From Gordonia terrae (GTDB taxonomy: Bacteria; Actinomycetota; Actinomycetes; Mycobacteriales; Mycobacteriaceae): 64,000 nucleotides of DNA. The stretch covers positions 2,294,001 through 2,358,000 of the forward strand of contig NZ_CP016594.1 in assembly GCF_001698225.1 (NCBI RefSeq), in the 5' to 3' direction. Below, one piece after another: positions 29,201 to 38,041 of the stretch. The position numbers and the translations under genes are program-made. Numbering within the stretch: position 1 is the first letter of the stretch; every line of letters starts with the position of its first letter. The notes beneath the pieces were generated by a model. It worked only from the letters and a program-made list of their open reading frames with translations. It did no database searches and was not told the origin of the DNA.

Positions 29201-30959
29201 CGAACGGGCACGGCTCTTCGGACTGTCCCGGTCCTCGTGGGCCGACTACGACACGGGCCTGCTCAGCGCGGGCGGCGGCGTCTGGGCGCGTGATCGCAAG
29301 TCCATCCCGATCAGTCCGGAGATGGCGAGCGCGCTGGGGATCGACGACGGCGTCGAGGAACTCTCGCCGCCCGAGTTGATCCGCGCGATCCTTCTCGCAC
29401 CGGTCGACCTGCTGTGGAACGGCGGCATCGGGACCTACGTCAAGGCCTCGACCGAAGCGCACGGGAGCGTCGGCGACAAGTCCAACGACCCGATCCGCGT
29501 CGACGGAAACGAGGTGCGGGCGAAAGTGATCGGGGAGGGCGGCAACCTCGGGGTCACCGAGCGGGGGCGGATCGAATTCGACCTCGCCGGCGGCCGGATC
29601 AACACCGATGCCCTGGACAACTCGGCCGGTGTCGACTGTTCCGACCACGAGGTCAACATCAAGATCCTGCTCGACTCGGCGGTGTCCGCCGGTGACCTCG
29701 ACGCCGGCGATCGGGATCCGCTGCTGGAGTCGATGACCGACGAGGTCGCCGAACTGGTTCTCGCGGACAACATCTCGCAGAACTCCGAACTCGGCTTCTG
29801 CCGTACGTTCGAGCTGACACGGGTCGAGGTCCACGCCCGCATGCTCGAACACCTCGCGGCCAAGCGGGGCGTCGACCTGCGTCTGGAAGCGCTGCCCGAT
29901 GCGCGTGAGTTGCGTCGCCGCGTCGGCGGCGAACTCCACCGCGGTCTCACCTCACCGGAGTTCGCCACGCTCATGGCGCACGTCAAACTCGAGTCCAAAT
30001 CCGACCTGCTCGCCACCGACCTGCCCGACAACGACGTCTTCGCACCCCGCGTCGCCCGCTACTTTCCGGACGCCTTGCGCGCCGAGTACCCCGACGCGAT
30101 CAGCGGGCACCGGCTGCGCCGCCAGATCGTCGCGACGACCCTTGTCAACGACGTCATCGACCACGCCGGGATGACGCACCTGTTCCGGTTGAGTGAGGGG
30201 AGTAGCTGCACCACGGAAGAAGGCGTACGCGCATACGTGGTGTCCAACAAGGTGTTCGGCATGAACGAGGTCATCGAGGGCATCCGGCACGCGCCCGCCC
30301 CGGTCGAGGCGGTCGACGAGATGATGCTCTACGCGCGCCGACTGCTGTTCCGGGCCTCCCGGTGGCTGCTCGCCTTTCGGCCGCAGCCGCTGGCCATGGC
30401 CGCCGAGATCACCCGGTACGGCGAGCGGGTGGCGGCGCTGTCCACCGTCGCCGACGACTGGTACGGCCCGACCTCGGTACGCGACGTCGCCGAGCGGGCC
30501 CAGAAGTATGTCGACCTCGGTGTGCCCGAGGACCTCGCGCACACCGTGGCGGTGAGCCTGCACCGGTTCTGTCTGCTCGACATCATCGACGCCGCCGAGA
30601 TCGCCGACCGTGACGACGGCGAGGTCGGCGAACTGTACTTCGCGGTGATGGAACATTTCGGACTGGAGCAGCTGCTCACGGCGGTGTCGGATCTCGACTA
30701 CGGCGACCGGTGGCACGCGCTCGCACGGCTGGCCGTACGAGACGACATGCACGGTGCGCTACGGGCGCTGACCCTGAAGATCCTCGAGGTCAGCGAACCC
30801 GAGGAGAGCACGGCGGAGAAGATCGCCGAGTGGGAGTCGTCCCAGTCGTACCGGCTGAGTCGCGTGCGCAGCGTGCTCCGGGAGATCGACGAGACCGGCG
30901 CCGCGGATCTGGCCACCCTCTCGGTCGCCGCGCGCCAGTTGCGGAGTGTGATCCGCTGA
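26229..30959 (+). CDS. gdh: NAD-specific glutamate dehydrogenase, large (180-kDa) type
   Basis: A 1576-residue enzyme that oxidatively deaminates glutamate to 2-oxoglutarate with NAD. The large N-terminal half carries ACT-like regulatory regions; the catalytic core lies about residues 770-1250, with [41 protein letters not shown] (catalytic Lys), [16 protein letters not shown] and [16 protein letters not shown]. A helical C-terminal domain follows. Length matches the mycobacterial enzyme (Rv2476c), which is regulated by GarA. Start is GTG 26229, 40 bp after ettA, probably co-transcribed with it. Confidence 0.96.
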   Translation: [1576 protein letters not shown]

Positions 30960-31029
30960 CCGAGTCCACGCCCGCGATCGGCCTGCCTGATCCGCCGCCG
31001 GCGAGGGGCATTCGGCCTAGCCTGGGCCT

Positions 31030-33300
31030 ATGACCCGAACCGCACCGCGCATCTGCCCGCTCTGCGAGGCCACCTGCGGTCTGACGCTCAGCATCGACCG
31101 GGACCGCTCGACGGGCCGGGAGATCGTCACCGCGGCGCGCGGTGACGCGCACGATGTGTTCAGCGCCGGCTATCTCTGCCCGAAGGGCGCGAGTTTCGCC
31201 CAGCTCGACAACGACCCGGATCGTCTCGACCGGCCGATGATCCGGCGCGACGGGCGGCTCGTCGACACCGATTGGGACACAGCGCTCGCGGCCGCCGTCG
31301 ACGGGCTGACCGAGGTGATCGCGACCTCCGGCGGCGAATCGATCGGCTTCTATCTCGGCAACCCGTCCGCGCACACCGTCGCCGGCACGATGTACGCGCC
31401 GTTGCTCATTCGGGCCCTCGGCACCCGCAATGTGTTCAGCGCCAGCACACTCGACCAGATGCCGAAGCAGGCGGCGACCGGTCATCTGGTGGGACACGCG
31501 GGGACCTTCGCGGTCCCGGATCTCGATCGCACGGACCACCTCGTGATCATCGGGGCGAATCCGGTGGTCTCCAACGGCAGCGTCACCACGGCCGCGGACT
31601 TCCCCGGAAAACTCACCGCGTTGCGCCGGCGTGGCGGACGGCTCACCGTCATCGACCCGGCCCGTACCCGTACGGCCAAACTCGCCGACACCCATCTCGC
31701 TCCGCGTCCGGGCACCGACGCGGCCCTGTTGTCCGCGGTCGTGCACTGCCTGTTCGACGATGATCTCGTCGCCGACGACCTCGGCGGAATCGCCACACAC
31801 GTCATCGGCGTCGATGCCCTGCGCCGGGAGATGGCCGCCTTCACGCCCGAACGTGTGGAGGCGTACTGCGGGGTGTCGGCGGCCGACATCCGAGCGCTCG
31901 CGCGATCGATCGCCACGTCCCCCTCGGCTGCCGTGTACGGCCGGATGGGGACCACCACAGTGCGATTCGGCACGCTGGGCAGCTGGCTCATCGACGTGAT
32001 CAACATCCTCACCGGCAACTTCGACCGGCCGGGCGGAGTGATGTTCCCGCTCGCTCCGACCGCGCCGGCCCCTCGCCCGGCCCGCGCGGGACGGGGATTC
32101 CGCACCGGACGGTGGCGCAGCCGGGTGTCCGGTCATGCGGAGGTCGGCGGCGAACTGCCCGCCGTCGCGATGGCCGAGGAATTCGAGACCCCCGGGGACG
32201 GACGGCTGCGCGCGCTGGTGACGGTGTCGGGCAACCCGGTGCTCTCCGCGCCCAACGGTGGGCGCCTGGGGCGCGCACTCGACGACGCGCGATTCGTGGT
32301 CTGCGTCGACCCGTACCTGAACGAGACGACACGGCACGCACACGTTCTGCTGCCGCCGCCGCGTCCATCGCAGAGCCCGCATTTCGACGCCATCCTGAAC
32401 AATCTGGCCGTCCGGGCCACCGCTCGCTACTCGCCGCCCGTACTGCCGCTCCCGCCGGGCCGTCCCGACGAGATCGAGATCGTCGCCCGGCTGATCCTCG
32501 GTCTCTCGGGCGCCGGCGTCGATGCCGATCCCGGGCTCGTCGACGAGCAGGTCATCGCAGCGACACTGGCCAAGGAGGTCGCCGACCCGCATTCACCGGT
32601 CGCGGGTCGCGACGTCGAGTCACTGGTCGCGATGCTGCCCGACGCGCCGGGACACCGGCGTCGCCTGGACATGCTGCTGCGCGTCGGCGCGTACGGCGAC
32701 GCCTTCGGAGCCCGCGCGGGACTGACGTTCGCGGATCTGCTGGCCGCACCCCACGGCATCGACCTGGGGCCGATGCGACCACGGCTGCCCGGGGTCCTGC
32801 GGACGGCGTCCGGGAAGGTCGAGCTCGCTCCCGACCCGCTCATCGGCGACCTCGCCCGTCTCTGGGCCGAGGTGTCCGCGGACCACGACGCGGTTCCCGT
32901 CGCCGACGGCGGCGTGTTGCTGGTCGGTCGTCGTCATCTGCGGTCCAACAACAGCTGGATGCACAACGTGCCGGCACTCACCGGCGGTACCAACCGCTGC
33001 ACCCTGCAGATACATCCCGACGACGCCGACCGGCTCGGGATCTCCGACGTCGCCAAGATCCGCGGCTCGGGCGGCTCGGGCGGGTCGCTGACGGTACCCG
33101 TCGAGATCACCACCGACATCCGGCCCGGCGTCGCGTCCCTGCCGCACGGATGGGGCCACGATGTCGAGGGCGTCCGACTGAGTGTCGCCGCCACCGAACC
33201 GGGGGTCAACGTGAACGAGCTCAACGACGGCACCCTGTTGGACCCGCTGTCGGGAACCGTCGTCCTCAACGGGCTCCCGGTGGACATCGCGCCTGCCTGA
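31030..33300 (+). CDS. molybdopterin-dependent oxidoreductase (Rv0197-like)
   Basis: A 756-residue protein of the DMSO reductase superfamily. The N-terminal 4Fe-4S site is CPLCEATCG (Cys9, 12, 16) with a fourth Cys in LCPKGAS. The molybdopterin domain follows (STLDQMPKQAATG, IIGANPVVSNGS, GNFDRPGGVMFP) and the C-terminal cap (LRSNNSWMHNVPAL, VNELNDGTLLDPLSG). No Cys or Sec is obvious at the Mo-ligand place. No signal peptide, so cytoplasmic. The electron partner and substrate are unknown. It begins 70 bp after gdh. Confidence 0.86.
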   Translation: MTRTAPRICPLCEATCGLTLSIDRDRSTGREIVTAARGDAHDVFSAGYLCPKGASFAQLDNDPDRLDRPMIRRDGRLVDTDWDTALAAAVDGLTEVIATSGGESIGFYLGNPSAHTVAGTMYAPLLIRALGTRNVFSASTLDQMPKQAATGHLVGHAGTFAVPDLDRTDHLVIIGANPVVSNGSVTTAADFPGKLTALRRRGGRLTVIDPARTRTAKLADTHLAPRPGTDAALLSAVVHCLFDDDLVADDLGGIATHVIGVDALRREMAAFTPERVEAYCGVSAADIRALARSIATSPSAAVYGRMGTTTVRFGTLGSWLIDVINILTGNFDRPGGVMFPLAPTAPAPRPARAGRGFRTGRWRSRVSGHAEVGGELPAVAMAEEFETPGDGRLRALVTVSGNPVLSAPNGGRLGRALDDARFVVCVDPYLNETTRHAHVLLPPPRPSQSPHFDAILNNLAVRATARYSPPVLPLPPGRPDEIEIVARLILGLSGAGVDADPGLVDEQVIAATLAKEVADPHSPVAGRDVESLVAMLPDAPGHRRRLDMLLRVGAYGDAFGARAGLTFADLLAAPHGIDLGPMRPRLPGVLRTASGKVELAPDPLIGDLARLWAEVSADHDAVPVADGGVLLVGRRHLRSNNSWMHNVPALTGGTNRCTLQIHPDDADRLGISDVAKIRGSGGSGGSLTVPVEITTDIRPGVASLPHGWGHDVEGVRLSVAATEPGVNVNELNDGTLLDPLSGTVVLNGLPVDIAPA

Positions 33301-33374
33301 CCTGGTGGCCCGGTGCGTAGGGTGGCACCCGGGCGGCCGCGAGGGCCACCCCGGGGACACCGATCTGACAGGGG

Positions 33375-33866
33375 ATGACGTACGTGCTGAACGAGGACGC
33401 CGGGACCGCGACCGCCGCCGGATATGTGGTCAAGGTGCCGGTCCGGTGGTCGGACATGGATGTCTACGCGCACATCAACCATGCCCGGATGGTGACGTTG
33501 CTCGAAGAGGCTCGTATCCCGTGGCTGTTCTACGACGGCCGGCCGACCGCTCCGCTGCGGGACGGTTGTCTGGTCGCCGATCTACACGTGAGATATCAAG
33601 CGCAGCTGCGTCATTCCGAGGGGCCCATCGAGGTCACGATGTACGTGGAGCGACTGCGCGCTGTCGATTTCACCGTCGGTTACGAGGTGCGGGCGGCGGG
33701 CGCCGACCCCGCCTCGCGCCCGGCCGTCGTCGCGAGCACCCAGCTCGTCGCCTTCGACGTCGAGGCGCAACGCATCGCGCGGTTGACCCCGGAGCAGAAG
33801 GACTACCTCGCCGGATTCCGCCGGGTGAGAGACGAATCCAGCACTCGATCCGCCGGACCCAGCTGA
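33375..33866 (+). CDS. acyl-CoA thioesterase, hotdog fold (4-hydroxybenzoyl-CoA thioesterase-like)
   Basis: A 163-residue single hotdog domain. VRWSDMDVYAHINHARMVTLLEEARI is the classic 4HBT active-site helix region, with Asp in the SDMD phrase as the likely catalytic residue. The LRAVDFTVGYEV strand region completes the fold. It cleaves an acyl-CoA thioester; the acyl group is unknown. A GGGG sits just before ATG 33375. Its stop overlaps the next start by one base. It corresponds to Rv2475c beside gdh. Confidence 0.9.
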   Translation: MTYVLNEDAGTATAAGYVVKVPVRWSDMDVYAHINHARMVTLLEEARIPWLFYDGRPTAPLRDGCLVADLHVRYQAQLRHSEGPIEVTMYVERLRAVDFTVGYEVRAAGADPASRPAVVASTQLVAFDVEAQRIARLTPEQKDYLAGFRRVRDESSTRSAGPS

Positions 33867-34555
33867 TGGAGCGGTTCATCGAGATCGCGTCGTCCGACCG
33901 ATCCAATGCTCTCGCGTTCCTGGCACATGCCGTGCGTCTCGACGACGCCGCGGTCGTCCGGGTGGTGGCGCGATCGGATGGGCTGGTGGCCCTGTGGGCA
34001 CACACCGGATTCGATGTCCTCGCCACGCGTTCGGTGACCGGACGGGTCGCGCCGACCGACGTCGTGTGCGACGCGTCGACCCTGCGATCCACGGTCGAGG
34101 CGGCCGGCCCCGGCGACGCGGTCGACCCCGGTTTCTCGCTCGACAGTGCCTGGCGCGGAGCGCTTCCCGCCGCGGTCGGCTTCCGGCACATCGACGACGT
34201 CCCCGCCCGTAGCATCGTCGAACTGTCCAGGGAGGGCGCCCGTGTCGCGCGCGAGGACGGCAGCGGGCACGGTCCCGCAACCGGTCTGCTCGACCAGGAT
34301 GTCCTGGAGGTCACTTCCGACGACGGTGCACTGCGGGCCGCGGTGAGCATGAGGTCGGTCTTCGCCCTCACCGGTATGGGGTTCATCCGCGACGCGGCCG
34401 GGCGCGCGGTCACCGAGACCTCCGACACCGGCGCGATCGCCGCCGACGAACCGGTGCGAATCCGGATGTCTGCGGCATGGATTCGGATCGACGCGCGTTT
34501 CGGGTCGGTCTACCAGCGCCGCCATCGCGATCTCGCGGTCACCGTCCTGAATTAG
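33866..34555 (+). CDS. conserved hypothetical protein coupled to the thioesterase gene
   Basis: A 229-residue protein of unknown function; in M. tuberculosis the same position is held by Rv2474c. ATG 33866 overlaps the thioesterase TGA by one base (TGATG), so translation is coupled. Sequence is mixed alpha/beta with no signal peptide or membrane helix. Notable phrases are LALFAH-like LAFLAHAVRLDD, LVALWAHTGFDVLATR and DLAVTVLN at the end. A function connected with the acyl-CoA thioesterase is the most that can be inferred. Confidence 0.75.
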   Translation: MERFIEIASSDRSNALAFLAHAVRLDDAAVVRVVARSDGLVALWAHTGFDVLATRSVTGRVAPTDVVCDASTLRSTVEAAGPGDAVDPGFSLDSAWRGALPAAVGFRHIDDVPARSIVELSREGARVAREDGSGHGPATGLLDQDVLEVTSDDGALRAAVSMRSVFALTGMGFIRDAAGRAVTETSDTGAIAADEPVRIRMSAAWIRIDARFGSVYQRRHRDLAVTVLN

Positions 34556-34568
34556 GCGGCCGGGCCCG

Positions 34569-36374
34569 TCACACGAGCCAGGCCGCCGCGTCCGGCGGGA
34601 GCATCCCGTCGACGAGAGGCGAACTGACGAGCAGCAATTCACCGGGCGGGAGCGGAACCGGCACCTCGCCGGCGTTCAGTGCACAGACCAGCCGGCCCTC
34701 GGAACGGCGGAACGCCAGGCACCCCTCGGGTGCGCCGTACCATTCGATGTGCTCGCCGGCGAACTCCGGTCGCGTCACGCGCAGGTCGATGGCGGCGCGG
34801 TAGAGCGACAACATCGAACCCACGTCCTCGAGCTGGGCTTCGACGCTGAGGGCCTGCCACGAGGCGGGCATCGGTAACCAGGTGTCGGTCGACGTGCTGA
34901 ATCCGAATGGGGGCTCGGTCCCTTCCCAGGGGATCGGGACGCGGCATCCGTCGCGGCCGCGTTCGGTGCGTCCCGAACGCTCCCACACCGGGTCCTGCAG
35001 GGCGTCGTCCGGGAGGTCGTCGACGTTGGGCAACCCCAGTTCGGACCCGTTGTAGAGGAAAATCGTTCCGGGCAGCGCCATCTCGACGACGAGCATCGCA
35101 CGCGCGCGCCTCGTTCCCCGTTCGACGTCGAGCGAGCCGGTCCCCGGATCGACCACCGCGTAGCGGGTGACCTCGCGGGCCACATCATGATTCGACAGTG
35201 TCCACGTGGGCGTGCCCGACACCGACAGGACCGCGTCGAGAGAGTTCTCGATGGCCTCTCTGATCGCACCGGAGTCGAACGGCGCCTTGGCGAGCCGGAA
35301 GTTGAAACCGAGATGCAGTTCGTCGGGGCGCAGGTACTCGGCGAAACGCTCGTTGTCGCTGACCCAGATCTCGCCGACATTGGCCGCACCGGGGTACTCG
35401 TCGAGAACCTTGCGGATCTTGCGGTGGATCTCGTGCACCGCATAGTTGTTGAAGCGCGGATCGTCGTCCGAGTTCTGCAGGAGTTTGGTCGCCGACAGAT
35501 CCATGTCCGGCAGATCGGCGGGCTTGGCCATCCCGTGGGCGACGTCGATGCGGAAACCGTCGACGCCGCGGTCGAGCCAGAAGCGCAGGGTCTCCTCCAG
35601 ATCGGCGAAGACGTCGGGGTTCTCCCAGTTCAGGTCCGGCTGTTCTCTCGCGAAGATGTGCAGGTACCACTGTCCGGGCGAACCGTCGGCCTCCGTCACC
35701 CGGGTCCAGGCCGGTCCGCCGAAGATGCTGTGCCAGTTGTTCGGCGGCTCGTCGCCGTCGTCGCCACGGCCGTCGCGGAAGATGTATCGCGCCCGCTCGG
35801 GACTGCCGGGTGCCGCCGCGAGCGCGGCGACGAACCACTCGTGCTGATCGCTCGTGTGATTGGGGACGAGGTCCATCGTGACGCGGATGTCGCGCTCATG
35901 GGCCTCGGCGATGAGGTCGTCGAACACGTCGAGATCGCCGAACAGGGGATCGATGTCGCGCGGATCGGAGACGTCGTAACCGTGATCGGCCATGGGGGAG
36001 GCCATGATCGGACTGAGCCAGATCGCATCGATCCCGAGCAGTTCGAGGTAGCCGAGTTTGTCGATGACCCCGGCGAGGTCGCCGACGCCGTCGCCGTTCA
36101 GATCGGAGAACGAGCGAGGGTAGATCTGGTAGAAGACCGCGGACTTCCACCACGAGGTGTCCGACGGATCCAACTGGGACACAACGGGCGGCGCGGCCGG
36201 TGTGTCCGCGGCCCCGAGTGCCGCCTCTGTCGCCGACTCATCCGGCGCCGGCTCGTCGCGCGCATCGACATCCGATTCGATCGCGCCGTCGTCGTACGGC
36301 GCATCCTCGGGCTGACCCCCGCCAGTTGGCTCGGCGGGGACAACATCTGGTGTCTCGTCGCTCACCGTGGTCAT
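34569..36374 (-). CDS. aglA: alpha-glucosidase, GH13
   Basis: A 601-residue GH13 enzyme hydrolysing alpha-glucosidic bonds in malto-oligosaccharides or related sugars. A disordered acidic and Pro-rich N-terminus (about 1-70) precedes the barrel: VFYQIYPRSF, GIDAIWLSPI, MDLVPNHTSDQHEWF, GFRIDVAHG with nucleophile Asp277, NVGEIW with acid/base Glu335, and LSNHDVAREVTRY. No signal peptide, so cytoplasmic. It is convergent with the Rv2474c-like gene and corresponds to Rv2471. Trehalose-related activity is possible but less likely by motif. Confidence 0.92.
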   Translation of the reverse strand: MTTVSDETPDVVPAEPTGGGQPEDAPYDDGAIESDVDARDEPAPDESATEAALGAADTPAAPPVVSQLDPSDTSWWKSAVFYQIYPRSFSDLNGDGVGDLAGVIDKLGYLELLGIDAIWLSPIMASPMADHGYDVSDPRDIDPLFGDLDVFDDLIAEAHERDIRVTMDLVPNHTSDQHEWFVAALAAAPGSPERARYIFRDGRGDDGDEPPNNWHSIFGGPAWTRVTEADGSPGQWYLHIFAREQPDLNWENPDVFADLEETLRFWLDRGVDGFRIDVAHGMAKPADLPDMDLSATKLLQNSDDDPRFNNYAVHEIHRKIRKVLDEYPGAANVGEIWVSDNERFAEYLRPDELHLGFNFRLAKAPFDSGAIREAIENSLDAVLSVSGTPTWTLSNHDVAREVTRYAVVDPGTGSLDVERGTRRARAMLVVEMALPGTIFLYNGSELGLPNVDDLPDDALQDPVWERSGRTERGRDGCRVPIPWEGTEPPFGFSTSTDTWLPMPASWQALSVEAQLEDVGSMLSLYRAAIDLRVTRPEFAGEHIEWYGAPEGCLAFRRSEGRLVCALNAGEVPVPLPPGELLLVSSPLVDGMLPPDAAAWLV

Positions 36375-36451
36375 TGTGCCCTACCTGAGTTTTCTCGGAG
36401 AAATCCAGGTCAGTCGGCGAGTCGGGCGGCGTGTCGGGAGCGAAACCGCTC

Positions 36452-36898
36452 TCAGATGGGCGAATTCATCATCGATTGCGCCGCCATCTCCATGTAGTCG
36501 ATCAACGCCCGGCGATGCGGGGCGTCGAGCGTCTCGTCGTCGATGGACGCGATCGCGGTGTGCATGCAGCGGAGCCATGCGTCGCGCTCGATCGGGCCGA
36601 CACGGAACGGATTGTGGCGCATGCGGAGCCGGGGATGACCGCGCTCATCGGAGTAGGTCCGGGGCCCGCCCCAGTACTGCTCGAGGAACATCCGCATCCG
36701 ACGCTCGGCGGGGCCGAGGTCCTCCTCGGGATACAGCGGCCGCAACACCTCGTCGCGGGCCACCTCGTCGTAGAACACGGCGGTGAGGCGCCGGAACGTC
36801 TCGGCACCACCGACCTCGTCGTAGAAGGTCCGCGCCGGGGTCTCCGGTGCCGGTGTGCTCGGAGGGGATGTGTTGGGTTCGCCGGTCACCTCCGCCAT
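36452..36898 (-). CDS. glbO: group II truncated haemoglobin (HbO)
   Basis: A 148-residue globin. After about 20 disordered residues come [22 protein letters not shown] (B helix Tyr in VFY), [14 protein letters not shown], then [10 protein letters not shown] with the proximal His, and RDAWLRCM with Trp G8, the marker of group II. It binds O2 in the cytoplasm. ATG 36898 lies just after an upstream Val-rich region; an earlier in-frame ATG at 37156 would run back over the divergent HNH gene and is rejected. It corresponds to Rv2470. Confidence 0.94.
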   Translation of the reverse strand: MAEVTGEPNTSPPSTPAPETPARTFYDEVGGAETFRRLTAVFYDEVARDEVLRPLYPEEDLGPAERRMRMFLEQYWGGPRTYSDERGHPRLRMRHNPFRVGPIERDAWLRCMHTAIASIDDETLDAPHRRALIDYMEMAAQSMMNSPI

Positions 36899-37031
36899 TG
36901 TCCTCACCCGGGCCCGAGGTCTCAACGTGGCGCCCGGGTCGGGCCCGTGAGCTGGCCCGACACCATGAATCGGCCTCCGCGTGGAGCACGACCGTGATGG
37001 ACTTGTGCTCGACGGGGCGGCAGGAGGCGAC

Positions 37032-37638
37032 ATGACGTGCAGATCACACGCGAAGTCGGCACACGCGACGGCACCGCACGGGGCCGTCGAGACCGAGGCA
37101 AACCCGACCGGGAGCCCGACGTGGACCCGTCGCCGGGTGCTGCTGCTCAACGCCACCTATGAACCACTGACGGCCGTCACGGTCCGGCGGGCGATCGTCC
37201 TCGTCTTACGTGGTCGCGCGGACATGGTGCACGCCGACGAACGGGGCGATGCGGTCCACTCGGTGGGAACCGCGGTTCCGGTGCCGACCGTGATCCGGCT
37301 CCGTAACCTACGTCCACGTGCCCTACCGGGCGACCGTCCCGATGACCCGGGCCGCGCTGATGCGCCGTGACCGGATGCGGTGCGGCTACTGCGGTGCGCG
37401 GGCGACGACGATCGACCACGTGATCCCACGAAGCCGGGGCGGGGCGCACACGTGGGAGAACTGCGTCGCCTGCTGCGCGTCGTGCAATCACCGCAAGGCG
37501 GACCGCCTGACCGGGGAACTCGGGTGGACCCTGCGGACGGTTCCGGCGGCACCGAAGGGCAGACATTGGCGCCTGCTCGCGACGATCAAGGACATCGATC
37601 CGGCCTGGCTCCGGTACATCGACGCGGGCGCCGCGTGA
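37032..37638 (+). pseudogene. HNH endonuclease gene broken by a one-base insertion
   Basis: Two adjacent frames together make one HNH endonuclease (Rv2469c type). Frame one, from ATG 37032 (GGAGG upstream), gives [22 protein letters not shown] and VIRLRN. At 37305-37310 the sequence reads AACCTA; dropping one C at 37307/37308 restores [20 protein letters not shown] and continues in the second frame with CGYC, IDHVIPRSRGGAHTWENC and CNHRKADR, the intact HNH and zinc-ribbon core, ending at 37638. Without correction the first frame ends at 37370. Either a true frameshift or an assembly error; the rest of the coding is undamaged. Confidence 0.85.
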
Positions 37639-37786
37639 GCTGTGTTCCGGCCACGCGAGGTCACCTCGCGCGTCTACGACGCGCTGTAGGCCCCGGTGCG
37701 CCCGGTGGTGTCCGGTGGGCTAGATTGATGAACGATGACCTGCGCCGACAACCGGGCGGGTCCGGCGCGACCATCGAAAGGGTGAC

Positions 37787-38041
37787 ATGGACGTCGACAG
37801 CCTGATCGTCCCCATCGGAGTGCCAGTCACGATCGTGACGGTGCTCTTCGTGCTGCTCTGTGTTGTCGCGATGGTGTTCTCCTCGGGGGTCAAGTACCCG
37901 AAGGTCAAGGAGTACACCCTCGACCAGCAGTGGGAGCATGCACCGCTTCTCTTCAGTGCCACCGACATCGAACCGATGGCACTTCCGCGGCACGCGGAGC
38001 CCAGCGACGTTGACGGGAGTTCGGCCAGTGGCAAGTGGTGA
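37787..38041 (+). CDS. ctaJ: aa3-type cytochrome oxidase subunit CtaJ-like
   Basis: An 84-residue membrane protein. One N-terminal membrane helix (about residues 6-32, PIGVPVTIVTVLFVLLCVVAMVF), then YTLDQQWEHAPLLFSATDIEPMALPRHA and SDVDGSSASGKW, the conserved tail of the actinobacterial small oxidase subunit seen in the III2-IV2 supercomplex of M. smegmatis. ATG 37787 has GAAAGGG upstream. Its last 14 bp overlap the start of the DUF5130 gene. Identification rests on remembered sequence and on position between glbO/HNH and pepN regions (Rv2468A). Confidence 0.8.
   Translation: MDVDSLIVPIGVPVTIVTVLFVLLCVVAMVFSSGVKYPKVKEYTLDQQWEHAPLLFSATDIEPMALPRHAEPSDVDGSSASGKW

Noticed and set aside
28494..29939. 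481-codon minus-strand frame inside gdh
   Set aside because: Antisense to the conserved catalytic core of the glutamate dehydrogenase, no motif of its own.
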